The notes under the pieces: generated by a model
What the model saw: the letters and a program-made list of their open reading frames with translations, nothing else
What the model was told of the DNA's origin: nothing
The model's database searches: none
In this document: positions 32,683-44,600 of the stretch, one piece after another
How the letters are laid out: every line of letters begins with the position of its first letter
Position numbering within the stretch: position 1 is the stretch's first letter
Made by a program: the position numbers and the translations under genes
Origin: Plectosphaerella cucumerina
Taxonomy: Eukaryota; Ascomycota; Sordariomycetes; Glomerellales; Plectosphaerellaceae
NCBI GenBank assembly: GCA_020746995.1
Contig: JAGPXD010000003.1
Coordinates: 4,216,001 to 4,280,000 of the forward strand
DNA length: 64,000 nucleotides
Reading direction: 5' to 3'

Positions 32683-35621
32683 ATGGCTGCGCGACGAGGG
32701 GACCATGTCTATGCCACGGTTCGTCCAACCACACCTCACTAGTGCTCGAAAGCTCTCCGCAAATCGGATCGCTTGCGCGCACGCTTCTTCGCCCAGGCAA
32801 GCTCCAGGACAAAGGATCGAGAGCTAATCATGACATGTGCTGCAGCTTCTGCTGAGCGACTCTTATCTTCCCGGTACGTCGACAGCTCCCAATTGCTTCG
32901 TGCGAACCTCCTTCTGACCCGTTCCCCCACCGACAACAGGCGCTCTGGTGCTCGCCCACTCGCTTCGCGATGCTGCCACTACCAAGGAGCTGGCCGCTCT
33001 GGTCACTCTCGACACCGTCTCGGCTGAAGTCATTACGCAGCTCAAGGTCGGCTCTTCTGTTCCTCCTGTCTCCCAACTCGGCTCGTGGCTAACTCGCTCC
33101 TCCTTCCTGCCAGACCGTCTACGACCACATCATCCCCGTGCCCCGCATTCGAAACGCGAAGCCCGCCAACCTCGACCTCATGAACCGTCCCGACTTGCAC
33201 TCGGCCTTCACAAAAGTCAATCTCTGGAAGCAGACGCAGTTCTCCAGGATTGTGTATCTTGATGCCGACGTCCTGGCCTACCGGGCCCCCGACGAGCTCT
33301 TCGACCTTGCAGCGCCCTTCTCGGCTGCTCCCGATATTGGATGGCCCGACCTCTTCAACACGGGTGTCATGGCCATAACCCCAAACATGGGCGACTACTA
33401 CGCCCTCATGGCCATGGCAGAGCGCGGCATTTCCTTTGACGGCGCCGATCAGGGATTGTTGAACATGCACTTTGGTACAAACTACAACCGCATCAGCTTC
33501 ACCTACAACGTCACCCCATCCGCCCACTATCAATACGTCCCTGCCTACCGCCACTTCCAGTCGAGCATCAACATGGTCCACTTCATCGGCTCCGTCAAGC
33601 CTTGGTTCCAGGGTCGCGATGCTCACAAGACCGACACCCCCTTTGACCAGATGTTCGGGAGGTGGTGGGCTGTCTACGACAGACACTACAGGGTTCCGGT
33701 ATGCTGTCGCCATGTAATGCAGTAGTCGTGACAAGATGGCTAACTTTTCCCCAGGAGACTCCTCCCCCGCCTGCCGCGACATCTGCACCCGAAGCCGCAC
33801 CGACCGAATCAACCCAACAGCCTGTTTCCGAACTCGTACAGTACTTCACGAAGGGCGAATTTCAGCCCGAGACCCAACAGCACACCCAAACCGAGCCTCA
33901 TCAGGGCGCAACTGGTGAGCACTACCAGCAGGGGACCTCATACGGCCCCAGCGACGGGAGTAGTTATTCCCATCAACCTTCGGCGCCGAACGCGCGAGAG
34001 CAGGGCTCTCATGAGTATCACCAGCATTCCCAGCATGAACATCATCATTACCAGCACCAACATCAGCATTCTCATTTTGATCACCAGTCCCATGACTCCC
34101 AGCACCTTCCTCAACCTGGCGCGCCTCCTTCTCCTCACCAGCACCATCACCATCACCATCACCAAGATCAAGACCATGCACACCACCATGCTGAGCCCTC
34201 GCATCACGTCGCGCCGCCCCCTTCCCATTCCAGCGCGTCTTTTGGCTCCTCCTCCGGACCGCAGGCTGAGGCTCGATCAGAGCAGGTTCCAGCACAAGAC
34301 GGGCGGGGTCAGACTCCTCCACCCGTGGAGCAGCCGCATAAGCCATCCTCCCCGGAAAAGACATGGGATGCGCAGAGGTGAGTTTTGCCCCGATCACTCC
34401 TCCCCCCTTATCGACCGGCATGCTGATCCAGAGAATAGACAAGCACCGCCGGCTGATTCCAAGCCCGAGGCCCTCAACTTTCCTCACCAGGTGTACGAAA
34501 TGTCTCAAGACCCCGCCCCGTTCGTTCCTCCCGAGCGATATCCGAGCCCGCCCAAGGGCATGTGGTACGAAGTACCCAAAGAGAAGCCAGCTCCCCCGTC
34601 CGAGAAACCCCCTGTTATTTTCCCGTGGGAGACTCACCAGCCGAGACCATCTCGCGTGTTCACCAGGACGCCCATGGCGCCCGAAGACACTAGCGTCGCA
34701 ACCGGTGAGCATGGGACGTCTTCCCATCATCAGCCAGCCGCTGAGTCTTCCGTCGCAGATACATCTACGACGGGACGGACGAGCGAGCCCGCGACTCCGG
34801 CCACCCCGACCATCAAGATCTCCCCGTCGGACCCCTGGACCGCCTTCTCGCGCTCGAACGCATGGGACGAGGTTCCAGAGATCGAGCGCTATGTCGAGGG
34901 GCTGCAGCAGCACCGGCGTACGAAGAGTCAGGGTATGACGGGCGTCTCGCGTGGTGGGGTCAAGCCGCAGGAGCGTGGCTTCAAGCTCACAGACTTCCCC
35001 AGTGAAGTCGACCGTCCCAGTCTGCCTGTCACTCCCGCACCCGTCCGCCGACCGAAGTTCTGGGGAGTAGGTGAACCCGGAACCGGCCTGGGCGAGGATG
35101 ACGAGGAGCTGCCGGCCGCTGAGGGCGTGCCGGTCCAGTCGGACTGGGTATGTGTGCATGGACATCGCTGGACCCCGGCCGACTGTCTCTGCGACCTTAC
35201 TAACTGGCTTCGGCTCCTCAAGGACCCGTCGGAGCAGCTGCAGAAGCTTGCCAAGCAGCAATCCGAGGCCCTGTTGCGGAAACTCGGTCGAGGCGAAGGG
35301 GAGGACTCGCATGGGGTGAGTCGCGACATCCCGGACCGGTCCCTGCCCTACGGCTCCGAGGGAGTGATTTCGCCTACTTATGTTGCGCAGTCCGCTGGCG
35401 GGGTTGTGCTCAGTCCGCAGCCGGTAAAAGGCAGCACGACGACGAGCATGGTGCGCAGCATGGGTGGCGACGGTGAGCCCTCGACAGCAGGTGCGACCCC
35501 AGGAATCGCCGAGCCTTCTTACCACGGGCCCGGAACCGCCTGGGAAAGGGGCGAGAACATTGCGACCTTCGAGACCCCGGCGTTGCCGACGGACGAGGAC
35601 AGAGATGTGTTTAGTGCATAG
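32683..35621 (+). CDS. glycogenin, self-glucosylating glycogen primer (GT8)
   Basis: Primes glycogen synthesis by attaching glucose from UDP-glucose to its own tyrosine. Exons: 32683-32718, 32846-32873, 32940-33046, 33114-33698, 33755-34377, 34439-35147, 35223-35621; introns of 127, 66, 67, 56, 61 and 75 nt; 828 aa. The first three tiny exons join to give HVYATLLLSDSYLPG then ALVLAHSLRDAATTKELA, the conserved GT8 start. The catalytic DxD is DADV (Asp107-Asp109), and the likely glucosylated tyrosine is in HYQYVPAY (Tyr196 or Tyr198). After about residue 265 a long disordered linker contains an extreme His/Gln-rich stretch. The C terminus has WDPSEQLQKLAKQQSEALL, matching the glycogen-synthase-binding motif, completed only if the 75-nt stop-free intron (TTACTAAC..CTCAAG) is removed. 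The tail is conserved-looking (PYGSEGVISPTYVAQ). Intron 1 again has a GTTCGT donor. Confidence 0.92.
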
Positions 35622-36058
35622 GAAGGGGGCGGAGAGGAATGGGGGCGAATCTCCCGGGCATAATGTATAACGCCACGGGGGGCTCTGGCCGAGGCAATGA
35701 TGTGAGGAAAGGAATGGGTTGAAGTGCTTGTATTATACGGCCATATTGGAAGGCCTGGACGAAGGGGGGCACGGGATATTATATGGACACGGACGGAATG
35801 GTGGTCATGGGCATGAAGCGAGCAAATGATGACGCCTAATGTTGCCTGGCGCCCTTATTTTCTTCGTCGTTGTAACCGTGAAGCTCATCCTATTGAATCC
35901 AGCTAGAATGGGTCTGCTACAGACGCGGGGCCGTCTGGCCCTCGTCAACTCATACTGCTCATAGTTACAGGGTGATGTTATCAGGAGAAAGAAGAAGGAA
36001 AGCCGCTTTAACGCCGTGTGGATGATTTGATCATGCTCTATCTCCTCCTCGGCCACAT
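35622..36058. other. convergent spacer glycogenin / HRD1
   Basis: 437 bp between converging stops, AT-richer than the flanks, containing both 3' UTRs. No gene was seen. Confidence 0.65.
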
Positions 36059-38652
36059 TCAATCCTCTTCCTCATCCTCGGCGTCTTCGACCGTCACGGC
36101 CTTGGCCTTGCCCTTGCTGCTGTCCTCGTCGTCCGCGCGGGGGCGGTCGGCGGCAGCTGGTGCCTTTTCGGCGGCGCCGGCGGGCGGGTCGCCGGACGGC
36201 TCGCGAGAAGAGGACGAGCCGGTGTGGCCGAAGAGCTGGTTCTCGCCGGCCCAGTTGGGAAGAACAGGATTGGGGGCGATGATATCGGGGTGGCGGCCGT
36301 TTGTGGAGGGCCTCGCGGCGCCGTTTGTGGCGGGCGTCGCTTCCACGGTTCTGTTCGGGGTAGGGGTGTCTGTCGCGTCCTGGGCTTGGGTGGGCGTGGT
36401 ACCGTTACCGTTGGTCGGTGCGGTAGCAGGCGGCTCTGCGGGAGCCGGGGTCTGCTGGACACCGGCCCCGTCGAGACGCTGCAGCGGCATGAGTGACCAC
36501 CCCGGCGGGAGGACGACACCCTCTGGGAGGTCGGGGCTTCCGGCAGGGATCGCGGCCGCGTTGGGGGCGACGCCGTGGCGGGTTAATGTGGGCGTGCGGT
36601 GCGCGGCCGACATGGTTGGTGGCCAGGCGTACTCTCCTGCAGCCTGGACCTGGTTAAGATAGGCGTTAAGGGAGTTCTCTCCGTGGGCGGCAGGGTCGGG
36701 CCGCGTCTGCCGCGTCTGTTGAAGCTGCTGGTGCTGGCGGACGCGGGCAAGTTCCGCAAAGAGGAGCTGGAGCAGTTGGAACTGCTGCTGATCGTGCTGG
36801 AGTTCCTCGGCCTGCCGCTGGAGGGCCCGCTCCATTTCGGCGAACTGCTCCCTCAGCGTGGCCATATCAGGGGGCGTTGTGGTGACGGTCGGCGTAGGGG
36901 CGGGTGCGGGTTGTGCGGCCGGCGCGGCGGCGGCTCCTCCGCGTGGTTCGTTCATGCGCTGGGCGAGTTCCTGGATGTTCTCCCCGCCCTGGGCGAATCC
37001 AATCCTCAGGGCGCCTAAGTTGAAGATGCGGGCGCCACCAAGTGGCCGGGCGGGCTGAGCCGGCGCAGCCTGCCCAGGGCCATTCGCAGCCGGCTGCTGT
37101 CCCTGCTGTCCGGCAATCGGCCCGGGTCCGAGGCCGATCGGCGGCAACCTGCCGCCCCTGAAGGGGGCGGCGCCCGGGTTGCTGATGACGACGGAGCGAC
37201 GGCAGGTTGGGCAGACCTGCTGGCGTTCCAGCCAGCTCTTGAGACAGCCCATGTGCAGGATGTGGCCGCAAGGCAGCTTCTTGGGCCGGACGCGCTGCAG
37301 TGCGGCGGGGTTGGCAACGGGGTCCCAGGGCCTCATGTCTTCTCTGCAGATTATGCAGGTGTCTTCGCGGGCGAGGTCCTCGGCCGTGGCGTCGGCGTAC
37401 TTGTTCATGTCCTCGACCGCGCGGCGGTACTTCCACAGGGCGGTGCCCCGCTTGACGACGGCGCGGCCCGTCATGAAGAGGTCCCTCATGATGTGGATAG
37501 GGAGCCCGTTGAAGGAGAAGAGGATGAAGAAGAAGACGACGTAGATGGAGAGCTTGGTGCAGTCTGGTGGGATGTCAGCGCGTGACACACGAAGGGGCTA
37601 CTCCCTGGAGGTACTCACCGGCGACAAGGTCGAGAAGCAGGATCCATTGACCCTTGTTCTCCCAGCCAGGAACCTCAATGTCCATCTCGTCAATGTCCTC
37701 CTCGCGTGGCAGGTCGGCCGGCTCTGATGAGTCGGCATCGGGGTTCTGCTCGCGTTGTCGGAGGATCTCTTCCCTCTGCTGGCGCACCTCCTCGCGGCGT
37801 TCCTCCAGCCGCTTCTTTGTCTGTTCCTTGATAATGCGGTGCTCGAGGACCGACACGAGGTACCGCACGCCGGTCCGGGCCGAAGTGGTGGCGAGGACGG
37901 CGAATTCGAAGAGGAACATGACCATCATGTCGGGGCGGGCCTGCCGGATGACCGTCTTGATCGAGTAGTTTAGGATCCACATGTCGTAGGCCAGGCTGAG
38001 GAGCAGCGATATGCTGAGCCTAGTGTGGAAGAGGCCCGGGTTCGCCGGAGGTTGCTGCTCGAGGATCTCGACGCGGCCATCGCCGATCCAGCCCCAGACC
38101 TTTCCGGTGATGAGGGCGGTGATCATGACGAGGAACCATGCGCCAATCTCGTCCCTGAATATGGTCATGACTAGACAGGTTTCGGTGATGGCGAACCATG
38201 CCCTCTCGGAGAGCTGTTCCACCTCTGTTTGCCGCAGTGACCCGTATAACAACCGTTGTAGCCCGTACATGACCGTCCCGTATATGAGGTAGAAGAAGTT
38301 GATCAGAACCTGCGAGGGATACCTCCATGTCAGCTTGCTTGTCTTGGGGATCGGGGGTGGTTCGGGTGTCGCGGGGGGACGGAGGCCGGCGCCCATGACG
38401 TCGCGACGTGGGACTCACGAGGAGACAAAGGTTGCTCTGGGCGAGGTACACCATGGCCGAGTAGAAGTTGGCGCGCTGGTGGAAGGCCGAGACGACGACC
38501 GAGGCCGCCAGGGCCGTCGAGACCTACAGCTCGTCAGTAATTGTGGCCATCATGGGCGGTTGGTCTGGTCCGGCGCGGGCGGGCGGGCGGAACGAGCCAC
38601 CGCGCGGACGGTCGCGACTTGAACTGACCCCTGCGTACCAGGCGAAGCGCAT
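36059..38652 (-). CDS. HRD1: ERAD RING-H2 E3 ubiquitin ligase Hrd1
   Basis: Endoplasmic-reticulum membrane ubiquitin ligase and retrotranslocation channel component for misfolded proteins. Exons: 38652-38629, 38523-38419, 38309-37619, 37563-36059; introns of 105, 109 and 55 nt; 774 aa. The eight-codon first exon encodes MRFAWYAG and joins VSTALAASVVVSAF, then FYSAMVYLAQSNLCLL, the conserved Hrd1 membrane start. Several hydrophobic helices follow to about residue 295, split by a charged coiled-coil insert (RLEERREEVRQQREEILRQ) and an acidic loop that are common in filamentous fungi. The RING-H2 domain spans Cys343-Cys394 (CIICRED, PCGHILHMGCLKSWLERQ, CPTC) with all ligands present. The remaining ~370 residues are Pro/Ala/Gln-rich with short helices (QFAEMERALQRQAEEL) and an acidic end. 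An E-box/CRE-like pair lies ~330 bp upstream. Confidence 0.93.
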
Positions 38653-41600
38653 CCTCGCGAAGGGAGGAGGGTGGGCTGCACTATCGCGGAAGGAACGGGT
38701 TTCGGTAGATTGCAAAAGGGTCGGCTAGCGCCAGGTTCCCATGATACTGCTCGACGCAAGAGGAGCGTTGCGCGGGCCGTTGTTGGGTTTCGGAGGTTTG
38801 ATATGTCCCGGTCGTAAGTTGATGCCACGTTAGGATTACACGTTGAACCCCATGCGATATGAGGTAAGATGGGTTCAAGTCGGAAGGTTAGCTCGCCACA
38901 AGATGTGGAGAACTGGGGGGTCTGCCTCATTCTGGTGAAGAACCCCCCACCCCGGCATTTGACACCCCATGATGCGTCATGGTCACGTGCGGCGCTTGAC
39001 TTCAGGTTCCTTCCCTCGCCCACGGGAAGGCAATGCATGTGCAGTCGTGTCGTATTGAGAGGCGTTTTTCTCGTCGGGCGGTTGATGATTTCAATCATGA
39101 CCATTATCAAAATGCACATTTGCCTGGATGTCTCAAATTCGGCAGCCAGTCGATCTGGGAGGCACGGGCAACTTCGCTGATGCCGGCTACTCCGACAATG
39201 TTACAGAGCCTGGGCGATGTTACGGATCCCTGAAGACTCTTGCCCGGCGTGCCATCTCGAGGTGATGGAGATTATCTCAGGATTCATGATCTGTGTGCTG
39301 CACCAGGATTGCATTGATGGCCTGGCTGGATGCATCAGAGACTTTGAGGAGCACACGGTCTCGAGCAAAGACTACCACTGGTACTTGGAGTGATCTGCAC
39401 TTCAGTAGGTACCATGAATTTGGTTTCAATATTTGAGCTCTGGGGCTCCAAGGCACTTTGTCCTCTTTTTGCAGCTTCCCGGGGGCTGAAAGATCGGAAG
39501 ACCCCTGTCGAGGAATGGCTGAGGTCGGCCAGGAATGGAAAAATCCGATGCCGCACCCTCAACACCTTCTCCAATCTTCTGAATCATCGCATCTCTTCAA
39601 TGCCAGATGACTGAGATTTACGGCTCAATGGAGGCTAGACCTAGACTGGGCATTTGCTTTGCCTGCTTTCTCGCATTGGCGCAGTACACGCGTTCGGGTG
39701 TTCACTAACCACCCGGCATTCAGGGGCAGTCCTCCCTTCGAACCTGTTTGAGGCAGCAAGATGTCCGCGACCATAGCAACTGGGTTGCAAAAGTGACTTG
39801 ATACTATGATCTGCGGTTTAAATCTCGTGATCGAGCGCTTTGCCACGCCGTCAGATGACTCACTGGCGCCAGGGTCGCAGAGCGATGTCAATCTCAGTCG
39901 GTCGAAACCACTCAGCAATTCTGAAGCCCAATTGACACATTTTTCAACTTGTGTGCAGTTTCTGTCTGATTCTTGTACGGGGGATACAACAGCAATCGGT
40001 CACTTTCGCTCGTGTCGTCGCAAGACTGGGCAGAGGGGAGGTGTGGTACCCTGTCAGGCTATTTGGCTTTCATCAGAGGCAACTCCAGATACTTCTCTTC
40101 TCTACAAGAGGCATGGCAAATTAGTTGAAAAGCCAGATGTAACCGTTAGAATCATGAAGGTGTGTTGTCTGGGGCAGTCGTACGTGAGGTCGACCGAGCG
40201 CGTGATGTTGCCGGCGAGGAAGGAGCATTCCGGTGGACCTTCCTTCCATGTCCAGCGACCACAGCCCATGGAACCACTCGCCTTCCGCCGGCAAAGTCTG
40301 ATCGAATTCAGCATTTGACCGTCAGATTTTCATCTTCATCCCATGACTTTCCGCCCAGTAACCTGCCAACCTCTGTCAAGTCGCCCATCGTTGGTCTGCT
40401 GCCTGAACCCAGGCCAGCAGGATCTGCACCCGATCGCCATCACCGCCAACACAAAAGTCACGACAAACAGCCTTGAACCTTCCATTTCTGTCTGACTCCA
40501 GTCGCAACAGGAAACAGGACTCACTGTCTCTTCTACTCGGAATCTGGTCGCATTGCTCAGTTGCTCGACGAGTCGCTGAATCAACATGATGATGCGAGAA
40601 GTGGTATCATTCAACACAGGCCGGAATCTGACGAATGGAGACCGGGAGAAATATTGGCATCTTTCTCAATATGATCATGAACTGGATTCTGCCGCTGGAA
40701 TGGCCAGTCGCTGATACAGACTTGCACGCCAATCTGACATCGTGATCTCCAGACAAATACGACAACACAGATCCACACAAATGCAGAAGCATGATCCAGC
40801 AGACCAAATACAGCACATTCAGCACGGGCGAGCACGCCCTAACTGATTACACTGGCAGGGTGAGGGCGAGCCAGAGACAGCTAATCAAGTAACAAGACCT
40901 AGGAGAAATCTTCTACTGCGGCGAAGGACGACGCTGTTGACAAGGAAACATCGCATCGCTTGAGAGGTCTTGCGGGATTCATCATGTGATGTTGAAGCCC
41001 ACAAGGGCGAGCATTGTCCCTAGGTACGAGCAACAGCCATGTCCACCCTGCCGCCATGTCTGTTCCATGGACATTGTCACTGACTTACACCTTCTTCAGA
41101 GCCTATAACCCCATACTTCTAGTCACTCCACGCTGAGATCATGGACAAACATGTCAGACGCACCGCCATTTCATCGACATCATGCTGGCTTGGGACCCAG
41201 ACACCAGAGGACCCGTCCAAGTCCAACAGATCATCGACAATCGAGATCCCGGTGATCTTTACCAACAGTGGAACAGCCAGGGCTTCAGCATCGCGCTCAG
41301 ATAGACATCAGGCCCTTGATCATCCAATCATCCACGCCCATCGAAAATCACCATGCCGGACCTCGTTCTTCGCACACCCCAGGCGAAACTCCCATCTAGA
41401 CCGCTGCAAGAAGTCACATGCCCTCTTCCAAATGGACACCGGAGCTTCCCGACATCCCATCCCGACACGCCGAATCACGACATGGTCTGGCTGTCGTCGG
41501 AGCAGACATCAGACCCTGACCGAGTACCACCTGGACAGGGGCAAGATATTCGCCATGCAAGGCGGCCGACAGACACAACTCTCGCAACAAGATACAGAGG

Positions 41601-44600
41601 CCAACTGAGACATTGCTGGGTCTAAGACCATGCTGCATGAGGGGGTGAACGAAGCCAACGGCTTCGCGGGCGGGGCTTGTCGCCTTCTCCAAGGTCCAGG
41701 CGTCAATAGCCTCGAGCCTGGGGAAACGGTCACCGGCTCCGCCCAGCGACGTGTCAAACATGGAGAAACATCGCCTCTGGGCGGCCCGGGGGGCACCTGC
41801 AAAGTCGAGTGGCCCAGAACCAACGGCAGGGGATCGACGTGCTGTCCACAGGCCCTTCCGGGGACTCTTCGGGTGCTGCGAGTGGCTGGCCGCGAGGTCG
41901 CCGCAAAGTGGTCGCCGACCAACCTGCAGCTAGTAATCTCGGAAACACACTCGTCCGACCGTGGAAGGGGTCGACAACCGAGCCTCGCCAGACGCCAGCC
42001 AGAAGCCAGCCTTGCTCCGTCGTGCGTGGGGACACGGAGCGTGGTGCCTGGCTTTTCGAGATTTCGTCATGATCGCTGGACATTGGCGCTCATCTTCGCT
42101 CGTCCTCGTACCCGGTTGCCATGCAGCGTCCACCGTTCCTCATCATTGACCCTGCCGCCAAGCATCGGGCCTTAGCGCTGTCATTTCAGTGTCCTCGTCC
42201 GCGATGCCCACCCCCGGCGGCGTCCACTGTTTGTTTGGGTGCACGGCCGCGGCCCGGTGTGGCATTATTACGCGGGAGGATAACGACGGAAACTATCGAC
42301 TCTCTCATCAGCTAGGCCCCGATCCACGGCCCACTGCCGATAATAATTCCCCTCACCGGCGGCGCCATCTGCTATTCAGAGGCACAGGCGCAGGGCCGGA
42401 ACTGCACTAGCCTCGCCCCGATGAGCTTGTCACACGTGGTTTTGGGTTACCACTATCCCCTTTCCAAGGCGAGCCTTGGGCCACGGACAAGTCCGTGTCG
42501 AAGCACGAAGTTGACGGACGGTTGGGGTGGCGCCGGTCGAAAAAGTCGGTTCACCAACACCAACAATGGGAGGGTGTGCCGCTGAGACAGATGGGCGACG
42601 CCCAGCCCCGTGAGCAAACCCCTATCTCATCCATCGTGAATCGATACCAGACCAAGGCTGGAGCAGTACGTGGTGGCCCCAGGCTTGCCAAGTGTCTAGT
42701 CAATGTGACGGAGTCAAGGACTTCGGAATTGAGCGTGGCTTAGGCTGGGTGTCAGCGCGGCGAGTCTTCCGCGATCCCAAACTCAAAGATATCCCGGAGA
42801 TCGCAGAATCATTACATCGCGACGAGCCAGCTCTCCATCAAGGGGAAGTGCGATGCGACGCTGGGGCTTGGTGACCAAGCTGGCGATTGCGATGCAAGCG
42901 ACCACGACGACAACCAACCCTGTCTTCAACAGGGGGGGCAGGTATCACCCGCGGCTCCCGCCGCTCCATCCCACGCGCTCCAGGGACCTGGGACAAGCCC
43001 CCAACGGGCCCGTTCGGAGAGGGGGAAAACCTGGTCAGCCGTTGCCTCTCACAGTCCAGGCCGCCAATGATCTACCCACCCAACGCGCTGGGCCAAGCCA
43101 TCATTTCTTGGGCCGAGGGAGGCGTGCTTGAGCCGCTGCCAAAAGCCATGCTGCAAGGTCGATCACATCACTTGCCACCATGGTTCGCCCTGTCATGGTC
43201 CAGCTGAGTAGGGTCTACTGCTCTGCTTGGCGAGGGCGGCTGCTTTTGCCCAAGTCCATACAACCTGACAGACCATCACGCAAGAGCGCCTCAACCAAGG
43301 TGGACGGTCTTCAATGTGAGCGACTTGAACTCATCGCCAAAGCGTACCTGACGCAACCCAATCCCAAGGTTTGCATTGCCACGGGAAGAATGGGGAGCGA
43401 AGCATGGGGAGAGAGCCAAGACCGTCCACCTCCCTCACGCATTCTCGGCCCGGAGCATGCTGCTACGGGATATTCTCTCGTTATCAAAACATATCGCGAT
43501 TCTTTTTTGGCCCCGATAACACCTCCCTCCGCTCCCACAGGACGACGTGCAGTGTTCACGGGTTTCGTCGATCACTGCTTTACGATCTGCAGGGCCCCCG
43601 GGCGGCGGCGCCAGCACACGCCCCCTTCCGGGTGCCCTGTCGAGCAGGGCTACCCCTGTCCTCAGCTAGCACTTGTTCCACACCAAGCCTCTTTGAGAGG
43701 CAATGCGTTTCGCTACTCGACACCGACAGCGGCCCAAGGGCCCAAGGACCGGCTGTCAGGGGGTGATTGCACCACAACAGTCACCTACAATTGCTGGCCT
43801 CTATGCTGTCTTGCACACCCGCAAATGCCTCTCGGGTCGGAAGTTCCTGGCCTTGCATGGCCCGGACCAGCCGTCCTGAAAGGGGGACGAGGGGTACGGT
43901 CAGGCAGCATATCACGCATTCACAAACGAGCACCCGGGGAGACGTGGGGAGCCCCGCAAGGAATCCTCTTGCAAGCAAGCAAGCCGAGGACGAAGTCCGC
44001 TCTGGTTTCCTTCACATCGACAAAAGCAAGCACAAGCAAGCCGCAGCGAGTGAGAGTGCCGAACGCTAGCATGAGCTCCCCCCTGATCATTTCGACCCTT
44101 GAGCTTGATCACCATATCGCGCTCTGTTACGGACGTAAGGCAGGGTCGCATTCGGCTGGGCGCGAGGGGCATTGTCCAATGAAGGGTGCCACATGGAGGT
44201 GCTCTCTCGGTCCCGAAGGGTCAACGATATCTGAGAGCCTACCCGCAGTGGGCCCCCCGAGCACACCCGTCCTTACCCAGTACAGAAGGGGCCAGGGGTG
44301 CTTGCATGCAAGAAACGAGCAAGGCCAAGCTTCGTGGCACCAGCCATCTGGTCCAAGTCTGGAGACGACAAGGATCGATGGACTGCTCTAGACCTCCCCC
44401 ATGCCTAGGACTGATACGGCATGCCACCCTGCCACCTTGCCCACCCGGGGAGCAACCGCCGCTCGCGGGTTAACGTTCAAGACCAGCGATGAATGCGCCG
44501 CGCGGTAGCGCCAACACCAAGTCGGAGACGCCATGCCTGTCACTGGAAAGTTACCATTGTCCCGGGCTCACTGGGGATCGAGCTTGTCTCACGCCACCCC

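Noticed and set aside
33846..35525. 559-codon frame antisense to glycogenin
   Set aside because: It lies over conserved glycogenin exons and two real introns, with no domain or start context; explained as a shadow frame.
38865..38890. GGGTTCAAGTCGG, resembling a tRNA B box
   Set aside because: No A box, acceptor stem or anticodon arm can be built around it.
41165..41300. Protein-like segment in another frame (WDPDTRGPVQVQQIID..YQQWNSQGF)
   Set aside because: Only about 40 codons before a stop, with no usable donor or acceptor nearby; could be a gene relic but cannot be supported.
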